DNA from: Bryobacterales bacterium
GTDB taxonomy: Bacteria; Acidobacteriota; Terriglobia; Bryobacterales; Bryobacteraceae
Reading direction: 5' to 3'
Length of the DNA: 58,692 nt
NCBI GenBank assembly: GCA_016789905.1
Contig: JAEUQC010000153.1
Coordinates: forward strand, 1 to 58,692
In this document: positions 51,215 through 58,692 of the stretch, piece after piece
Layout: every line of letters starts with the position of its first letter
Position numbering within the stretch: position 1 is the stretch's first letter
The notes under the pieces: model-generated
Databases searched by the model: none
The model's input: only the letters and a program-made list of their open reading frames with translations
What the model was told of the DNA's origin: nothing
Translations under genes and position numbers: made by a program

Positions 51215-54200
51215 ATGAAGATATTCGCGCTGTTGCTCTGTTCGCTGGCGCTTTTGGCACAGGCCGATCGCGGATTATTGACCGGATCAGTGGCAGATGC
51301 GGGCGGAGCCCCGATTGTGGCGGCCAATGTAGTGGCGACGCATGTGGAGACGCGGACGACGTTCCGCGCGACATCGGGAGAGACGGGTGAATTCAACATT
51401 CCGTCGCTGCCGGTAGGGGCGTACCGGGTGGTGGTGGAGCATCCAGGATTCAAGTCGTCGGTCCATTCGAACGTTCGCGTGGAGGCGGGCGCATCGGCAC
51501 GGGTGGCGGCGAAGCTGGAAGTGGGCGAGGTGCGGCAGACGGTGGAGGTGCGGGAGAGCGGGGCACAACTACAGACCGACAACGCCAAGATACAGAACAC
51601 GATGAGCGACCGGATGATCGAGGCGCTGCCGACGGTGATGTCGGACAATATGCGGAGCCCATTCGACCTGGCGGCGATCACGGCGCAGGTGAACGGCGGG
51701 GACCAGGACTTCCGGATAGGCGGGGGGCAGGCGGGAGCGTTCGGGGTGCAGTTGGACGGAGCGTCGGCGGGGACGAACAGGGCGGGATCGACGCTGTGGG
51801 CGGCGGTGAATGCGCCGTCGCTGGACGCGATCACGGAGTTTGCGGTGGAGACGAACGGATTCAAGGCGGAGTTCGGCCGGGCCGGGGGCGGGCTGGTGAG
51901 CTTCGTGTCGAAATCCGGCGGGCGGCAGTACCATGGAACGCTTTTCGACTTTGTGCGGAACAACGCCTTTGACGCGCGCGGGTTCTTCAACCGGACGACG
52001 CCGGTGTACAGGCAGCACGATTTTGGACTGACAGCAGGCGGGCCCGTACAGATTCCGAAGTTATACAAGAAAAAAGACAAGACCTTCTTCTTTTTTAGCT
52101 ATGAAGGGTTCCGGAACCGGGTGGGCGGGAACACGAACGTTTCGGCGCTGCCGCCGGCGGAGTTCTTTCAGGGCGATTTTCGAAACGCGGTGAGCCGGAC
52201 GCGGGCGGCGGATGGGAGTTACATCCGGTACAACATATTTGACCCTTCGACGACGCGGTTTGACGAAGGGCAAAGAAACTACGTACGCGACCCGTTTCCG
52301 AATAACATGGTGCCGGCGGCGCGGTTCGACCCGATTTCGAAAAAGCTGGTGGACATTGCGGCGCCGCAGATGAAATCGAACCGGACGGACGTGATTCCGG
52401 GCACGCCGGAATACTGGCTGGAGAACTACTACCAGCAGGGGACGACGGTGAACCCGAATGATAAATGGAGCTTGAAGTTCGACCATGTGCTGACCGATAT
52501 GCATCGCCTGTCGGCCTATTTCGCCTACAACAAGCGCCAGGGGATTCCAGGGCCGGGCGGGCCGCCGGGCATTCCGGGGACGATGAACCCGTATCAGGTG
52601 TTGACGGATACATCGCCGGTTTACCGGGGCAGTTGGGACTGGACAATTTCGTCGAAGTTACATAACCGGTTTTACTTTGGGATCAATCAGTTCAAGGATT
52701 CTAACTTTCCACTCACCGAGGGAGGGAACTGGAAAGACAAGATATGCATTCCGGGGGTGCCGGACTGCGACCGGAACCTGCCGATCATCCAACTGGTGGA
52801 CTTTCCGACGTGGGGCGGGAACGGATTCAACGGAAGCGAGAACCCGGTGTATTCGTTCAACGACGACCTGAGTTGGACGCGGGGAAAGCATATTTTCAAG
52901 ATGGGCTACCTGTTTGAGTACGCGCCGTATGTCGGCTTGGGGCAACAATCGGGAGCGGGGACGGTGGGATTCACAACAGCAATGACGGCGCTGCCTGCGC
53001 AGGGGAACCGGAATTTGGGCGGCGGGGTGGCGTTCGCTTCGTTTTTGTTGGGCCAGGCGGGTGCGACGACGATTCACACGCCGCGGCGTGTGGGCATGTT
53101 GTGGCGCTATAACGCGATGTATTTTCAAGACGACTGGCGCGTAAATTCGCGGCTGACGATCAACCTGGGATTGCGGTACGAGTTCAACATGCCGGCTTTG
53201 AACGATGGCGATAAGTGCGCCGACTTTGACCCGTCGGTGCGGAACCCGGGCGCGAATGGACTGCCCGGGGCGCTGGTGTTCTGCGGGGTGGGAGAAGGCC
53301 GGATTGGGCGGCGCTCGATACCGCCGGGATGGTACGGAGGGTTTGGCCCGCGGTTCGGATTATCGTACCGGTTCGCGCCGAAGACGGTGCTGCGGATGTC
53401 TGGCGGGGCGTCGTTTGCGCCGGTGAAATCGGTGGGCGGATCGGCGCATTTCCAGGGGTTTTCGCAAATTTTGACGTTCCCGGACCAGACGGGCGGGATA
53501 GAGCCGGTGTTTCAATTGAGCCAGGGCGTGCCGCCGTGGCCGAAGCCGCCATTCATTGATCCGACTTTCAGCAACAACGCCGATGTGGACTGGTGGCAGG
53601 GGCAGGAGGCCAACCGGTTGCCGCAGATGTGGTCCGGGTCGTTTACGATTCAACGGGAGGTGCTGAACCAGACGCTGCTGGAAGTGGGTTATAGCGCGAT
53701 TATCGGCACCCATTTGATCGGGAACCTATTGAACTACAACCAGGTAAACTACAGCGATTTGCCAGCGGCGGCGAACATGTTCACGGCAAGCGGGCGGGCG
53801 CTGCTAAACACGACGTTTGGAAACGCGAACCGGCTGGTGTACAACGCAGGGTTCAATAAGCCATATCCGAGCTTTCCGGACAACTTGACGCTGGCGCGGG
53901 CGCTGCGTCCGTTCCCGCAGTACAACAACATCAACACGGGCAGCGGCGGGGACCACAGCGGGCATTCGAGCTATCACTCGGCGATTGTGAAAGTGACGCG
54001 GCGGTATGCGTCGAACCTGATGGTGGACGCCTCGTATGTGTTCAGCAAGATGTTCACGGACACCGATTCGGTATGGGGAAGCGGGGCGGCGATGGACCAC
54101 TTCAACCGGCGGCTGGACAAGGCGCTATCGAACAGCGACCGGACGCATGAGGCAAAGGTGAACTATGTGTACGAGCTGCCGATTGGACCTGGGAAGAAGT

Positions 54201-54748
54201 GGCTGAAGCGCGGGTTTGTGTCGCAGGCGATTGGGGGGTGGCGGATTGGGGCGGTACACCGCTATGCGTCGGGGACGCCGCTGGCGTTTACGGGGCAATT
54301 TGGATTTCCGGTGGGCGGGAACCGGATCACGATTGACACCTATGAGGGCTGGCGGGCGCCGATTGCGGGGGAGAAGTTCGACCCGGCGGTGGACCGGTAT
54401 TTCCAACCGGCGACGGTGGCGAGTTGGAATGGGGACACGGCGACGGTGACGACACAGGGCTGGTTTCCGGTGCAGCCGCGGGACCGGCTGGGGAACATGA
54501 CGCGCAACAATCCGAAGATGCGGAACTTCCCGATTTTCAACGAGAACATATCGCTGGCGAAGACGTTTACGATGTCGCAGGAACACCGGCGGACGCTGGA
54601 CTTGCGGTTCGAAGCGTTCAACCTGTTGAACCGGACGCAATTTGCGACGCCTGGGACGAGCCTGAGCGACGTGGCGAACTTCGGACTGGTGCGGAACCAG
54701 GCGAATACGCCGAGGCGAATGCAGTTTGCGGTGAAGGTGAACTGGTAG
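51215..54748 (+). CDS. Oar-like TonB-dependent receptor with carboxypeptidase-regulatory domain
   Basis: The 1177-aa product has a signal peptide (MKIFALLLCSLALLAQA), a CarboxypepD_reg domain at about 20-100 (TGSVADAGGAPIVAANVV), a plug with DFRIGGGQAGAFGVQLDGAS, and a large barrel ending MQFAVKVNW with a terminal aromatic residue. It is the same class as the 45519-48809 product but not a close tandem copy: its plug lacks the PLNGRN motif seen there. The ligand is unknown. It ends four bases before the convergent YwiC-like gene. Confidence 0.92.
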   Translation: MKIFALLLCSLALLAQADRGLLTGSVADAGGAPIVAANVVATHVETRTTFRATSGETGEFNIPSLPVGAYRVVVEHPGFKSSVHSNVRVEAGASARVAAKLEVGEVRQTVEVRESGAQLQTDNAKIQNTMSDRMIEALPTVMSDNMRSPFDLAAITAQVNGGDQDFRIGGGQAGAFGVQLDGASAGTNRAGSTLWAAVNAPSLDAITEFAVETNGFKAEFGRAGGGLVSFVSKSGGRQYHGTLFDFVRNNAFDARGFFNRTTPVYRQHDFGLTAGGPVQIPKLYKKKDKTFFFFSYEGFRNRVGGNTNVSALPPAEFFQGDFRNAVSRTRAADGSYIRYNIFDPSTTRFDEGQRNYVRDPFPNNMVPAARFDPISKKLVDIAAPQMKSNRTDVIPGTPEYWLENYYQQGTTVNPNDKWSLKFDHVLTDMHRLSAYFAYNKRQGIPGPGGPPGIPGTMNPYQVLTDTSPVYRGSWDWTISSKLHNRFYFGINQFKDSNFPLTEGGNWKDKICIPGVPDCDRNLPIIQLVDFPTWGGNGFNGSENPVYSFNDDLSWTRGKHIFKMGYLFEYAPYVGLGQQSGAGTVGFTTAMTALPAQGNRNLGGGVAFASFLLGQAGATTIHTPRRVGMLWRYNAMYFQDDWRVNSRLTINLGLRYEFNMPALNDGDKCADFDPSVRNPGANGLPGALVFCGVGEGRIGRRSIPPGWYGGFGPRFGLSYRFAPKTVLRMSGGASFAPVKSVGGSAHFQGFSQILTFPDQTGGIEPVFQLSQGVPPWPKPPFIDPTFSNNADVDWWQGQEANRLPQMWSGSFTIQREVLNQTLLEVGYSAIIGTHLIGNLLNYNQVNYSDLPAAANMFTASGRALLNTTFGNANRLVYNAGFNKPYPSFPDNLTLARALRPFPQYNNINTGSGGDHSGHSSYHSAIVKVTRRYASNLMVDASYVFSKMFTDTDSVWGSGAAMDHFNRRLDKALSNSDRTHEAKVNYVYELPIGPGKKWLKRGFVSQAIGGWRIGAVHRYASGTPLAFTGQFGFPVGGNRITIDTYEGWRAPIAGEKFDPAVDRYFQPATVASWNGDTATVTTQGWFPVQPRDRLGNMTRNNPKMRNFPIFNENISLAKTFTMSQEHRRTLDLRFEAFNLLNRTQFATPGTSLSDVANFGLVRNQANTPRRMQFAVKVNW

Positions 54749-54752
54749 CTGT

Positions 54753-55541
54753 CTAAACGTTGGCGGCGCGCCAGAGAGCGGCGACGGTTAAGAGAGAGTG
54801 CGTGATGGAAACCGCCAGGGCGCGGAGGCCGACGTGCTTGAGGGGTTCCTGGAGAGCTTGCGGGCTGCGGAGGCGGTAGAGTTCCCAGAGGTTGACAAGT
54901 GCGGAGAAGGCGAGGGGCAGCGCCAGCGCGGGGGCGGCGAAGGCGGCGGTGAGGCCGAGAGCGGGGGCGATGTAGTCGCGCGGGCCGGGCTGGCCGCCGG
55001 CGCGTTTGAGGGCGAGGCGTTTGTGGACGGTGAGGATGGACGCGGCACCGTGGAATGTGAGGACGGCCCAGAGCGGCCAGGCCCAAGCAGGGATGGCGCC
55101 GGTGCAGGCGAGGACGGCGAGCAGGGCGGTGGTTCCGAGGCCGGCGGCGCTGATGAGTTGGAGGACGATGGAGCGCTGTTTATTGCGGATGGTCATCCAG
55201 ACGGCGACGGCGGTGAGCGAGACGGCAACCCCGGTGAGCGCGGCGAGCGGGGCGACCGGCAGCACGGGCGCGAGGAACGCCAGGCACAGGGCGGCGCCGA
55301 ACGCTTCCGCGGCGAGCCACTTGAGGGCGGGGCGCGTTTGCGGGTTTTCGGTACGCCAGACGAAGTGCTGCCGGGCGAGGACGGTTAACGGTTCGCGGAG
55401 CAGGAAGCCGAAGAGCGTAAGGCCGAGGGCGGGAAGCAGGAGCCAGTTCCACTCGCGGGCGAGGATGGCGCCGGCAACAAAGGGCTGGAGGAGCAGGCCC
55501 CAGGCGCCGTGTTCGCGGGGCAGTGGCCGGGTGGAAGTCAT
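54753..55541 (-). CDS. YwiC-like integral membrane protein
   Basis: The 262-aa product opens TSTRPLPREHGAWGLLLQPF; the PREHGAW motif and about eight hydrophobic helices are diagnostic of the YwiC family, a prenyltransferase-like membrane family of unknown reaction. The ATG at 55541 is preferred to 55589 because the motif starts directly after it. It is divergent from the glycosidase gene with 73 bases between starts. Confidence 0.85.
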   Translation of the reverse strand: MTSTRPLPREHGAWGLLLQPFVAGAILAREWNWLLLPALGLTLFGFLLREPLTVLARQHFVWRTENPQTRPALKWLAAEAFGAALCLAFLAPVLPVAPLAALTGVAVSLTAVAVWMTIRNKQRSIVLQLISAAGLGTTALLAVLACTGAIPAWAWPLWAVLTFHGAASILTVHKRLALKRAGGQPGPRDYIAPALGLTAAFAAPALALPLAFSALVNLWELYRLRSPQALQEPLKHVGLRALAVSITHSLLTVAALWRAANV

Positions 55542-55614
55542 GCTATGAGTTTGGCGGAAATGGAGGCTGGGCGCTGTGATTCCGGTCACTGGGGCGGGTT
55601 AGTATAGGTTTTCA

Positions 55615-56442
55615 ATGATTGTACTTGTGGTGTTGTTTTTCGGCCTTGCCTTAAACGCAGCCGATGTGGTGACGCGGCCATTCGTTGGGGTGACGCACAC
55701 GCATCGCGCCGCGCTGGGCTTGCATGTGGTTTCCGTTGACCTGCGGGCGCGCGGGATTCGGGTAACGCTTTCGGGGCCGGGGGGGACGCGGGAAACGATT
55801 CGGCGAACGACGCCGGACTTCATGGAATCCGTTGGCGCGCAGGTGGCGATCAATGCGCACTTCTTTCTGCCGTATCCTTCGGAGGAGGCGGATGCGGATG
55901 TGATTGGGCTGGCGGCGTCAGAAGGAGTGGTGTATTCGTGGTTTGAAAGGCCAACGCAAGCGTATGCGCTGGTGGCGGCGGCGCCGGCGATTCATATCGA
56001 CCGGTTCAACCGGGCTTCCGTGATTGACGACGCGTGGCCAGGGGTGTTGTGGACGGCGGTGGCTGGATCGGCGCAGATTGTGACCGGAGGGCGGGTGACG
56101 ATACCGGCGTATGCGCCGCTGGGAGCGTTGACACCGGGCGAGTATACGAACACGCGAAGCTGGTACGCGGTGCGTACGGCGCGGACGGTGATTGGGCTAT
56201 CGCGGGACCGGCGGCGGCTGGTGCTGGTGACCGCGGAAAAGATGGACCTTCCGGCGCTGGCGGCGGTGCTGGTGCGCGATTTTGGGGTGTATGAGGCGCT
56301 GAACCTGGACGGAGGCGGGTCAACGACGCTGGCGATGGAGAATGGGCGGACCGGCGTGGGCGAGGTGTTGAACTCGCCCACGGGCGGCCGGCCGCGGCGG
56401 GTGGCCAGCAGTTTGGCGGTGTTTGCAGCACGGCGGCGCTAA
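55615..56442 (+). CDS. Exported phosphodiester glycosidase family protein
   Basis: The 275-aa product has a signal peptide (MIVLVVLFFGLALNAA) and the NAGPA/phosphodiester glycosidase core: VAINAHFFLPYP, RTARTVIGLSRDRRRLVLVTA, and the hallmark NLDGGGSTTLAM. The human relative uncovers mannose-6-phosphate tags; bacterial members act on exopolysaccharide or teichoic-type phosphodiesters. The substrate here is unknown. Its stop overlaps the convergent small gene by four bases. Confidence 0.9.
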   Translation: MIVLVVLFFGLALNAADVVTRPFVGVTHTHRAALGLHVVSVDLRARGIRVTLSGPGGTRETIRRTTPDFMESVGAQVAINAHFFLPYPSEEADADVIGLAASEGVVYSWFERPTQAYALVAAAPAIHIDRFNRASVIDDAWPGVLWTAVAGSAQIVTGGRVTIPAYAPLGALTPGEYTNTRSWYAVRTARTVIGLSRDRRRLVLVTAEKMDLPALAAVLVRDFGVYEALNLDGGGSTTLAMENGRTGVGEVLNSPTGGRPRRVASSLAVFAARRR

Positions 56443-56972
56443 GCAGCGAGTTCGTAGCGTGCCGCCAGGTAATGAGCACTGTTGGGTTTGGCGGTGAGGC
56501 CTTTGCGAAGGACGGCGAGACGGCGTTCGAGCCGCGCGATCCGGCTATGCATACGGTCGATTTCACGAGTGAGACGAGGGGAGAGGAATCCTTCGCCGGA
56601 AAACGCCCGCGGGTCGCCGGCGGCGATCAAGGCGTTCAGGCGGTCGCATTCGCGGGAGACGAGAGCCATCTGCGTGGCGGTGAGGCGCCGGACCTGCCAG
56701 GTGGCGACGGCGATTTCGCGAACGAGGTTATAGCCGATGTCGTTTACCGGGCGGTACGTCTCGACGAGCGAGTCGAGGAGGCTGTAGAAGGCCTGGCGCG
56801 TCTCGTTCGAATCGGTTGCTTCTTCGGGCGGAACGAAGTATTTGAGGCGGTCTGCATATAGGCCGTAGCGAATGGCATTGCGGCTGGAATGGAGTTTACC
56901 CTGGGCGGTGACCGGACCGCGGGACTTGGCACCATTGCGGCGGGAAATTTCGGCCTTCTGTTCGGGAGTCAT
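56439..56972 (-). CDS. Small protein of an acidobacterial-type unknown family
   Basis: The 177-aa basic, helix-rich protein opens MTPEQKAEISRRNGAKSRGP, then GKLHSSRNAIRYGL. I have seen this SRRNGAKS...GPxTxxGKxxSSxNAxxxGL pattern in many short unknown proteins of Acidobacteria and relatives. Later parts suggest coiled helices (RLERRLAVLRKGL). No catalytic motif is visible. AAGGAA precedes the ATG at 56972, which is preferred to the upstream in-frame codon at 57233 that crosses the terminator hairpin. Confidence 0.72.
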   Translation of the reverse strand: MTPEQKAEISRRNGAKSRGPVTAQGKLHSSRNAIRYGLYADRLKYFVPPEEATDSNETRQAFYSLLDSLVETYRPVNDIGYNLVREIAVATWQVRRLTATQMALVSRECDRLNALIAAGDPRAFSGEGFLSPRLTREIDRMHSRIARLERRLAVLRKGLTAKPNSAHYLAARYELAA

Positions 56973-57002
56973 AGAGTTTCCTTTTCTGGGTGAAGAAATA
57001 AG

Positions 57003-57044
57003 AAAGGCCCTTCCTGGCGAGCGGGTCTCGCGGGAAGGGCCTTC
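57003..57044 (-). terminator. Intrinsic terminator (possibly bidirectional)
   Basis: Perfect 11-bp arms (AAGGCCCTTCC at 57004-57014, complement at 57033-57043) enclose an 18-base loop. On the minus strand the hairpin is followed by TTTCTTATTTCTTC, and on the plus strand by TATTTCTATTTTA, so it could stop transcripts in either direction. It lies about 145 bases after the ankyrin gene stop and before the 56972 gene. Confidence 0.75.
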
Positions 57045-57186
57045 TATTTCTATTTTACCGGGTGGCGTGCAAGTTTTTTTGGGCGGAAAGCCGGTAAGGC
57101 GTTGGAAATGGGGAAGATAAAAAATCCGGATCGTATGGGAACGGCTTTTGCAGAGGGGGCCGAAGGCGAAGAAAAGCACACGCGGG

Positions 57187-57957
57187 CTAACGGCCCAGCA
57201 GTAGCGCGGTGGTGTCGCCGGGAGCGTCGGCAACGGCTTTGGAGTGATCGAGCGGCGTCAGACCGAAGCGGTCCTTGTTGTTTGGGTTGGCGCCGAGTTC
57301 AAGAAGCGCCTTGACGGCAGCGGGGCGAAGGCTTAATGCCGCCCAGGAAAGAGGCGTCATGCCATCGGCGTCCGGAGAGTCAACCGGCACACCGGCCTGG
57401 GCGAGGAGGCGGATGTTGGGGACACTGCCGAAGGTGAGCGCGAGATTCAACAAAGGCACGGGCTGGGGACTGCCAAGCAGGCCGAAACCGCGCATTGGCG
57501 AGGCGCCGTTGGAGAGGAGCAACTTCACCATTCCCGGGTCGTTGGCCATGACGGCATGGGCGAGAGCAGAGGCCTGGTTACGCACGTTGCGGGAGGGGGA
57601 AGCGGGAACGCCGGCGCGCAGGAGCCGCTTGACGGACTTGGAGTTGCCATAGTGGAGCGCGGCGATCATCAAGGCGTCGTAACCGGCCTTGGAGACGGCA
57701 TGGGGATTGGCGCCTCGTTGCAGAAGAAGCTCGACCTTCCGCGGTTGATCGGCAGCCATCATGAGGGCAGAGGTGCCGGCTGGGGTAGCGGCGTTGGGGG
57801 GGATATTTGCGAGATCGCGCGGAGCGCCGAAAAGAGCGGCGCGGGCCCAGGGGAGGCCCGAATCGTCGAAGCTGGGGAGGGGGAGCGGCCGGGCGGGGCT
57901 TGGAAGGGCAGGCAACGATTCGGCCAGAGCGCGAACGGCCCAGGCGGTGGCGGCCAT
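57187..57957 (-). CDS. Ankyrin-repeat protein, downstream half of an interrupted ORF
   Basis: The 256-aa stretch has about four ankyrin repeats (DQPRKVELLLQRGANPHAVS, GNSKSVKRLLRAG, DPGMVKLLLSNGASP, RPAAVKALLELGANPNNKD, then GLTPLDHSK). It follows a short segment, MAATAWAVRALAESL, that belongs to the end of a terpenoid-cyclase-type alpha-barrel. The ATG at 57957 is merely the first Met after an in-frame TGA at 58033-58035. The reading frame before it continues unchanged into the 58033-58692 ORF. It may be translated alone, by readthrough, or be part of a pseudogene. Confidence 0.7.
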   Translation of the reverse strand: MAATAWAVRALAESLPALPSPARPLPLPSFDDSGLPWARAALFGAPRDLANIPPNAATPAGTSALMMAADQPRKVELLLQRGANPHAVSKAGYDALMIAALHYGNSKSVKRLLRAGVPASPSRNVRNQASALAHAVMANDPGMVKLLLSNGASPMRGFGLLGSPQPVPLLNLALTFGSVPNIRLLAQAGVPVDSPDADGMTPLSWAALSLRPAAVKALLELGANPNNKDRFGLTPLDHSKAVADAPGDTTALLLGR

Positions 57958-58032
57958 GGAAAGGAATTGGTCATGGCCGTAGGGGAAACCGGACTCAAAG
58001 TAGGGCGGGCTGATGGGGGCAGGCGTATGGAG

Positions 58033-58692
58033 TCAGGTCTTGACGTGCCAGGAGCCATCGGTGGCCTGATGGTCGAGGAGCCACTGAACGCTGCGGGTGG
58101 AAGTTACGTCATCTGGACGCCATGCCTTTGCGGCAAGCAGGGCGTAGAGGGCTTGGGCGGTGGAGTAGGCGTCTGGTTCCTTTGATCGGGAGGTTTGCGA
58201 CCATGCGCCGCTGGGCTGTTGGAGCGAGGCGAGACGGGCAGCGGAGGCGGCGACGGCCTTTGGAGGCGCGGCGGTCCAGAGGAGGCCAAGGAGTTGGAAG
58301 GTGGCATCTTCCGTGTCCTGGGGAATGGCGGCGGCGAGCCACCGGCGGGCGCGGGCGACGAACGGCTGGGGACTGGGATGGTAGAGCTGAATGGCGTGTG
58401 CCGCGATGGCGGCGCCGGTGAAGGCGGAGTGGCTGTGTGGCGGGCGATTGTCGAAGATGGCCCAATGCCCATCGGGCATTTGGGTACGAGCGAGGTGGCG
58501 GGCGTAGACAGCGGTGACGAGGCTGGGGGCGACGCCGGCGGCGTGGGCGCCGATGAGAAGGGAGCCTTCGCTCATGGCGGGGTCAATGAGTTGCTCGACG
58601 CGGACGGCGGCGTCAAGGTCCAGGAGCAGCTTGTAATCGCGGGTGCTTGTCCGTTGGGCTGTGGGTTCATTGACGGGGATGCCGCGAGCGCG
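58033..58692 (-). CDS. Terpenoid-cyclase/squalene-oxidase-repeat-like protein, partial, interrupted by TGA
   Basis: The frame is open to the window edge, so the 5' end is missing; 219 residues are visible. They show alpha-alpha-barrel repeats with QMPDGHWAIFDNRPPH, LQQPSGAWSQT and HQATDGSWHVKT (the QxxDGSW-type motif). The TGA at 58033-58035 cuts the protein where relatives continue Arg, then PYFESGFPYGHDQ; that continuation is present in the same frame after the stop. A single CGA-to-TGA change would explain it. Typical SHC-like DxDD catalysis cannot be judged without the 5' end. Confidence 0.75.
   Translation of the reverse strand, partial: RARGIPVNEPTAQRTSTRDYKLLLDLDAAVRVEQLIDPAMSEGSLLIGAHAAGVAPSLVTAVYARHLARTQMPDGHWAIFDNRPPHSHSAFTGAAIAAHAIQLYHPSPQPFVARARRWLAAAIPQDTEDATFQLLGLLWTAAPPKAVAASAARLASLQQPSGAWSQTSRSKEPDAYSTAQALYALLAAKAWRPDDVTSTRSVQWLLDHQATDGSWHVKT

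Noticed and set aside
58033..58035. TGA as selenocysteine
   Set aside because: Relatives are expected to have Arg here, not Cys, and no SECIS-like hairpin stands out directly after the codon.
1..58692. CRISPR arrays, insertion sequences, tRNA or rRNA genes
   Set aside because: No regularly spaced direct repeats, transposase-like protein, cloverleaf or rRNA stretch was recognised on either strand. A covariance-model scan was not possible.

Overview
The window looks like a high-GC chromosomal segment of a diderm, LPS-making soil-type bacterium. It is most likely an acidobacterium of the Solibacter/Bryobacter kind. The evidence is the mix of very large Oar-like TonB receptors with an N-terminal carboxypeptidase-regulatory domain, BamB-like PQQ beta-propellers, FtsX-type permeases, a sulfatase, a CehA/McbA-type hydrolase and lpxC. 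The taxonomic call is inference from gene content; no rRNA or tRNA gene was seen. Intergenic gaps are short, overlapping ATGA/TGATG junctions are common, and strong GC3 bias produces many long antisense shadow ORFs.

Layout. (1) 570-6483 (+): a five-gene cassette resembling the cargo/adaptor genes that accompany VgrG/PAAR spikes of type VI or other contractile injection systems: a small conserved protein, a four-repeat protein, a LysM + peptidoglycan-binding protein, an 817-aa protein ending in a metzincin-like zinc protease signature, and an unrecognised 471-aa protein. No spike or sheath gene lies in the window. (2) 6485-9290 (-): a small membrane protein, a YbdD/YjiX-like partner and the CstA peptide/pyruvate-type transporter. 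(3) 9390-15588: an exported S41 peptidase-like protein, an exported CehA/McbA-type metallohydrolase, two SAM methyltransferases and a small unknown. (4) 23686 down to 15590 (-): a tight six-gene run with an adenylate-forming ligase, a LuxC-like aldehyde dehydrogenase/acyl reductase, a GT4 glycosyltransferase, a LolD/MacB-type ATPase, a giant FtsX permease and a c-type cytochrome. (5) 23740-33044: three PQQ-like propellers (two with inserted EF-hand pairs), two TonB receptors and a VOC protein. (6) 33049-38169: an iodotyrosine-deiodinase-like flavoprotein, a cyclophilin lipoprotein, an aldo/keto reductase, a cyclase-family hydrolase, a sulfatase and a tandem Usp. (7) 38382-45378: a Taq-like DNA polymerase I, then divergently an envelope operon with lpxC, a PgsA-like enzyme, a membrane PH-like protein, a DUF218 protein and an MsbA-like ABC exporter. 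(8) 45519-54748: two giant Oar-like receptors flanking an MFS exporter and an unusual, apparently exported hexulose-phosphate-synthase-like enzyme. (9) 54753-58692: a YwiC-like membrane protein, a phosphodiester glycosidase, a small unknown, and a terpenoid-cyclase-like/ankyrin ORF split by one in-frame TGA.

The best candidates for new biology are the orphan injection-system-like cargo cassette with its terminal metzincin, the ligase/reductase/glycosyltransferase/FtsX operon, the exported HPS-like protein and the deiodinase-like flavoprotein. Function statements rest on motif recognition by eye; no database search was possible.
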